Source of the DNA: Rhodospirillales bacterium
GTDB lineage: Bacteria > Pseudomonadota > Alphaproteobacteria > Micavibrionales > Micavibrionaceae
Reading direction: 5' to 3'
DNA length: 64,000 nucleotides
Assembly (NCBI GenBank): GCA_020638295.1
Contig: JACKIU010000002.1
Span: 124,001 to 188,000, forward strand
Both the position numbers and the translations under genes were made by a program. Below, one piece after another: positions 61,755 to 64,000 of the stretch (positions are counted from its first letter, which is position 1; each line of letters begins with the position of its first letter). Under the pieces are notes generated by a model that ran no database searches, was not told where the DNA came from, and saw only the letters and a list, made by a program, of their open reading frames with translations.

Positions 61755-63431
61755 TCAAGTATTATCCACAGGAATGAATATTCCGTCAATATCCTTGAGC
61801 ATTTTTATTAAATTATCATCAAACCCGTATAAATCCTGCCCATACACCAGCTCGCCCTGATCATTCATCCAGACTGTGTAATAAAGCAGATAAACCGGTA
61901 TAGGATCGGGAATAAAGATATCGCGGGTCCTGCCAGACTGCACCAGCGACGCCAGATCTTCATCATCCCAGCCCGGCTTGTGCTTAAGAATAAAACGCGC
62001 CATCCGCTCAGGGTCTTTCATCCGCACACAGCCCGAAGACGCCGCCCGGTTGGCTCGCTCAAAATAATGCCGCTCATTCGTATCATGCAGATAAATATTA
62101 TAGGCATTCGGCATCAAAACCCGAATCTGCCCGAGCGGATTATGCGCCCCGGGAATTTGGACCATCCGCAAACCTTTAAGCTCTTCCGCCGTAATATTCT
62201 CCCAGTCAAACGCCAGCGGATCAAGCGTCATCGCCTCATCGCCAACACCGCCGATCAACTGCATACCTTTGTGTGAAAGATATTCAGGGTCTTCTCGCAG
62301 TTTCGGTAAAATATCATCCTTCTTGATCGTCGGCGGCACCGTCCAGTCCGGATTAAAGCGCACCCCGTGAATTTCCGCCCGAAAGATATTCGTCGGACGC
62401 TTTTGCCGCCCGACAATCACCGGCATTTCAAACGCCACGCGCCCGTCTTCAACCGCCCACAACATCGCCGAAGGAATATTCACCACCACAAAATGATCGG
62501 GCTTTTCTTCCTCAACCCAGCGCAGCCGCTCCAGATTGGCGATCAGTTGCAGAATTTTATTCTGCCGCGAAATATTCATGATATCGAGCGTCTGGCGCCC
62601 GACAATCCCGTCATCCTTCAACCCGTTTTCCCGCTGAAAACGAATAATCGCCGCCGCCAGTTTATCGTCATACAGATATTCATCCTCGCTCTGCGGCCCA
62701 TCGACCGCCAAACGCACACGCAAATCCGGCACGGCCTTGTCCCGTTCATTCGGATGCAGCAGCCCGGACATACGAATCGGCAAAACAGCTTCATAGGCTT
62801 CCGGCTTGCTATTCACCAGCCGTATCAACTCACTCTGAACAGTCTTGTATGTTTGCCCGCGCGGCTCAAAGGATTCAATGAGATCCCCAACATCGCGCTG
62901 CGCGTTCAGGCGCTCAAAAAGATACTCGCCAGCCAACGGCGCGCGCCAATATCGCCGATGCGATTTCAACGACACCGGATTAACCCGAATGCCAGTTAAA
63001 TCCTGCGCCAGCCGCAAATACGAATCGCTGAGCAACACGTCAAGATCGGCGAGTTGCGCCTCTTCATCCTTGTCCATCAACCCGTAAATCTCTTTGAGAT
63101 GATAGCTGTAAGGATTAAGGCCATGTGTCCAACTCTTCTCAAGAATCTTCAACATATCACGTGCATTCGATTTCACCCGCGAACGGCCGACCCAATACGG
63201 CTCATACCCGCGCGCCTGATAAAACGCCCGCAGGGCCGCAGCATCTTTTAATCGCCGCTGGCCCGCTTTTGAACCGATAATCTCGTGAATTGCCCCACCA
63301 ACACCGACAACCGGCGCACTTAAAAGCTGCTCGGCGCTCACTTCATGTTGCGCACACACAGGCGCGACCGGAATGGCCAAAGCCACAGAACCGACAACTA
63401 AACTGGAATAAAACAGAAACTTGCGCGTCAT
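61755..63431 (-). CDS. L,D-transpeptidase (YcbB/LdtD type)
   Basis: The enzyme makes 3-3 cross-links in peptidoglycan. The 558-residue protein has a signal peptide (VVGSVALAIPVAPVCA), an N-terminal YcbB region, a peptidoglycan-binding domain (FQRENGLKDDGIVGRQTLDIMN) and a YkuD catalytic domain with YLHDTNERHYFERANRAASSGCVRM, in which Cys468 is the nucleophile. It pairs with the DUF882 gene. LdtR, a known regulator class of such genes, is encoded elsewhere in the window. The start at 63431 gives a normal signal peptide; 63467 adds residues before it. Confidence 0.92.
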   Translation of the reverse strand: MTRKFLFYSSLVVGSVALAIPVAPVCAQHEVSAEQLLSAPVVGVGGAIHEIIGSKAGQRRLKDAAALRAFYQARGYEPYWVGRSRVKSNARDMLKILEKSWTHGLNPYSYHLKEIYGLMDKDEEAQLADLDVLLSDSYLRLAQDLTGIRVNPVSLKSHRRYWRAPLAGEYLFERLNAQRDVGDLIESFEPRGQTYKTVQSELIRLVNSKPEAYEAVLPIRMSGLLHPNERDKAVPDLRVRLAVDGPQSEDEYLYDDKLAAAIIRFQRENGLKDDGIVGRQTLDIMNISRQNKILQLIANLERLRWVEEEKPDHFVVVNIPSAMLWAVEDGRVAFEMPVIVGRQKRPTNIFRAEIHGVRFNPDWTVPPTIKKDDILPKLREDPEYLSHKGMQLIGGVGDEAMTLDPLAFDWENITAEELKGLRMVQIPGAHNPLGQIRVLMPNAYNIYLHDTNERHYFERANRAASSGCVRMKDPERMARFILKHKPGWDDEDLASLVQSGRTRDIFIPDPIPVYLLYYTVWMNDQGELVYGQDLYGFDDNLIKMLKDIDGIFIPVDNT

Positions 63432-63497
63432 GACACTTAAGGAAAGATATGAATCACCTTCCCCCAATCTAGCATGAAACCCTCAATTTTCCATGAA

Positions 63498-64000
63498 CTA
63501 AAGATCGACAAACGTGTGGGTTTCTTTCTCAGCCCCCGGATGCGTCACCGCCCCGCCGCGCGCCGGACCGACCTGATCGGCATATTTCCACAGCGCACCG
63601 GACTGGTAATTGGTTTGACGCGGTGTCCATTCGGCCTTGCGCGCCGCCAGATCTTCTTCGCTCAATTTCACATCCAGCGTCCCGGCCTCGGCATCAATGC
63701 GAATAATATCGCCGTCGCGTATCAAAGCGATCGGCCCTCCCACAGCTGCTTCCGGCCCGACATGGCCGATACAAAAACCGCGCGTTCCGCCGGAAAAACG
63801 CCCATCGGTAATCAACGCAATCTTCTCGCCCATACCTTGCCCATACAGCGCCGCCGTCGTCGAGAGCATCTCTTTCATGCCCGGCCCGCCCTTCGGCCCT
63901 TCATAGCGCAGAACAATGACTTCGCCTTCTTCATAGGCGCGTTCGGACACAGCCTTGTAACAGGCATCCTCACCGTCAAACACCCGCGCCGGGCCTTCAA
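63498..64000 (-). CDS. ilvD: Dihydroxy-acid dehydratase, C-terminal part (cut by the window edge)
   Basis: IlvD dehydrates dihydroxy acids in branched-chain amino-acid synthesis using an iron-sulfur cluster. About 167 residues are present, including VLRYEGPKGGPGMKEML, LITDGRFSGGTRGFCIGHVGPEAAVGGPIALI and the tail ARGGAVTHPGAEKETHTFVDL, all IlvD signatures. The frame continues past the right edge. Confidence 0.95.
   Translation of the reverse strand, partial: EGPARVFDGEDACYKAVSERAYEEGEVIVLRYEGPKGGPGMKEMLSTTAALYGQGMGEKIALITDGRFSGGTRGFCIGHVGPEAAVGGPIALIRDGDIIRIDAEAGTLDVKLSEEDLAARKAEWTPRQTNYQSGALWKYADQVGPARGGAVTHPGAEKETHTFVDL

Overview
This window is an alphaproteobacterial chromosome segment of moderate G+C with dense, mostly ordinary core genes. 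The lineage rests on gene content and order: hom-glpX-recJ, rpmF-plsX-fabH-ihfA-merR next to a DUF177 (YceD) gene, a CBP3-like cytochrome bc1 chaperone gene and bamE, rpiB-glyA-nrdR-ribD-ribE-ribBA-ribH-nusB, a ParE/ParC topoisomerase IV, an LdtR-type MarR regulator, a class I PHA synthase and a CtrA-type box ahead of motA. A free-living, flagellated, polyhydroxyalkanoate-storing alphaproteobacterium is likely; I cannot name the genus.

Layout. 1-7 kb: trigger factor (partial), tRNA-Leu, a frameshifted NAD(P)HX repair gene, tRNA-His, glnA, a secreted protein of unknown role, parE. 7-16 kb: envelope genes (YdbH-like protein, a coiled-coil membrane protein, an SLC13 permease, lptD) and rhlE. 16-24 kb: gshB, hisI, small membrane proteins, recJ-glpX-hom and an OmpA-like lipoprotein. 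24-27 kb: phaC followed by two unrelated accessory genes, each abutting a copy of the phaC 3' end. 27-31 kb: rplM-rpsI, cutA, dusB, two tRNA-Pro genes, a MerR regulator and ihfA. 31-39 kb: fabH, plsX, rpmF, DUF177, CBP3-like chaperone, bamE, hppA, fliL. 39-46 kb: the riboflavin, one-carbon and nusB run and a glutaryl-CoA dehydrogenase. 46-52 kb: ldtR, a hydroxyisobutyryl-CoA hydrolase-like gene, hemB and an EAL-domain protein. 52-55 kb: motA, motB, a CcdA/CcdB toxin-antitoxin pair, a second copy of the motB 3' end and an AT-rich orphan. 55-64 kb: parC, recO, nadX, a histidine phosphatase, folP, folK, two cell-wall enzymes and the end of ilvD.

Three things stand out beyond the gene list. First, the 3' ends of phaC and of motB are each present twice, as diverged copies that still read as protein with a stop codon, and accessory genes sit between and after the copies; a tRNA-Pro gene shows a similar 3'-end duplication. 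This looks like repeated exchange of accessory genes at the 3' ends of core genes. Second, several long inverted repeats lie between genes; two have unrelated arms around a similar core, and the one between motA and motB pairs over the motB ribosome-binding site. Third, nine short dispersed palindromic repeats of three families occupy gaps between genes, several inside operons, and one forms the end of a reading frame. No CRISPR array, rRNA operon, insertion sequence or prophage is visible.
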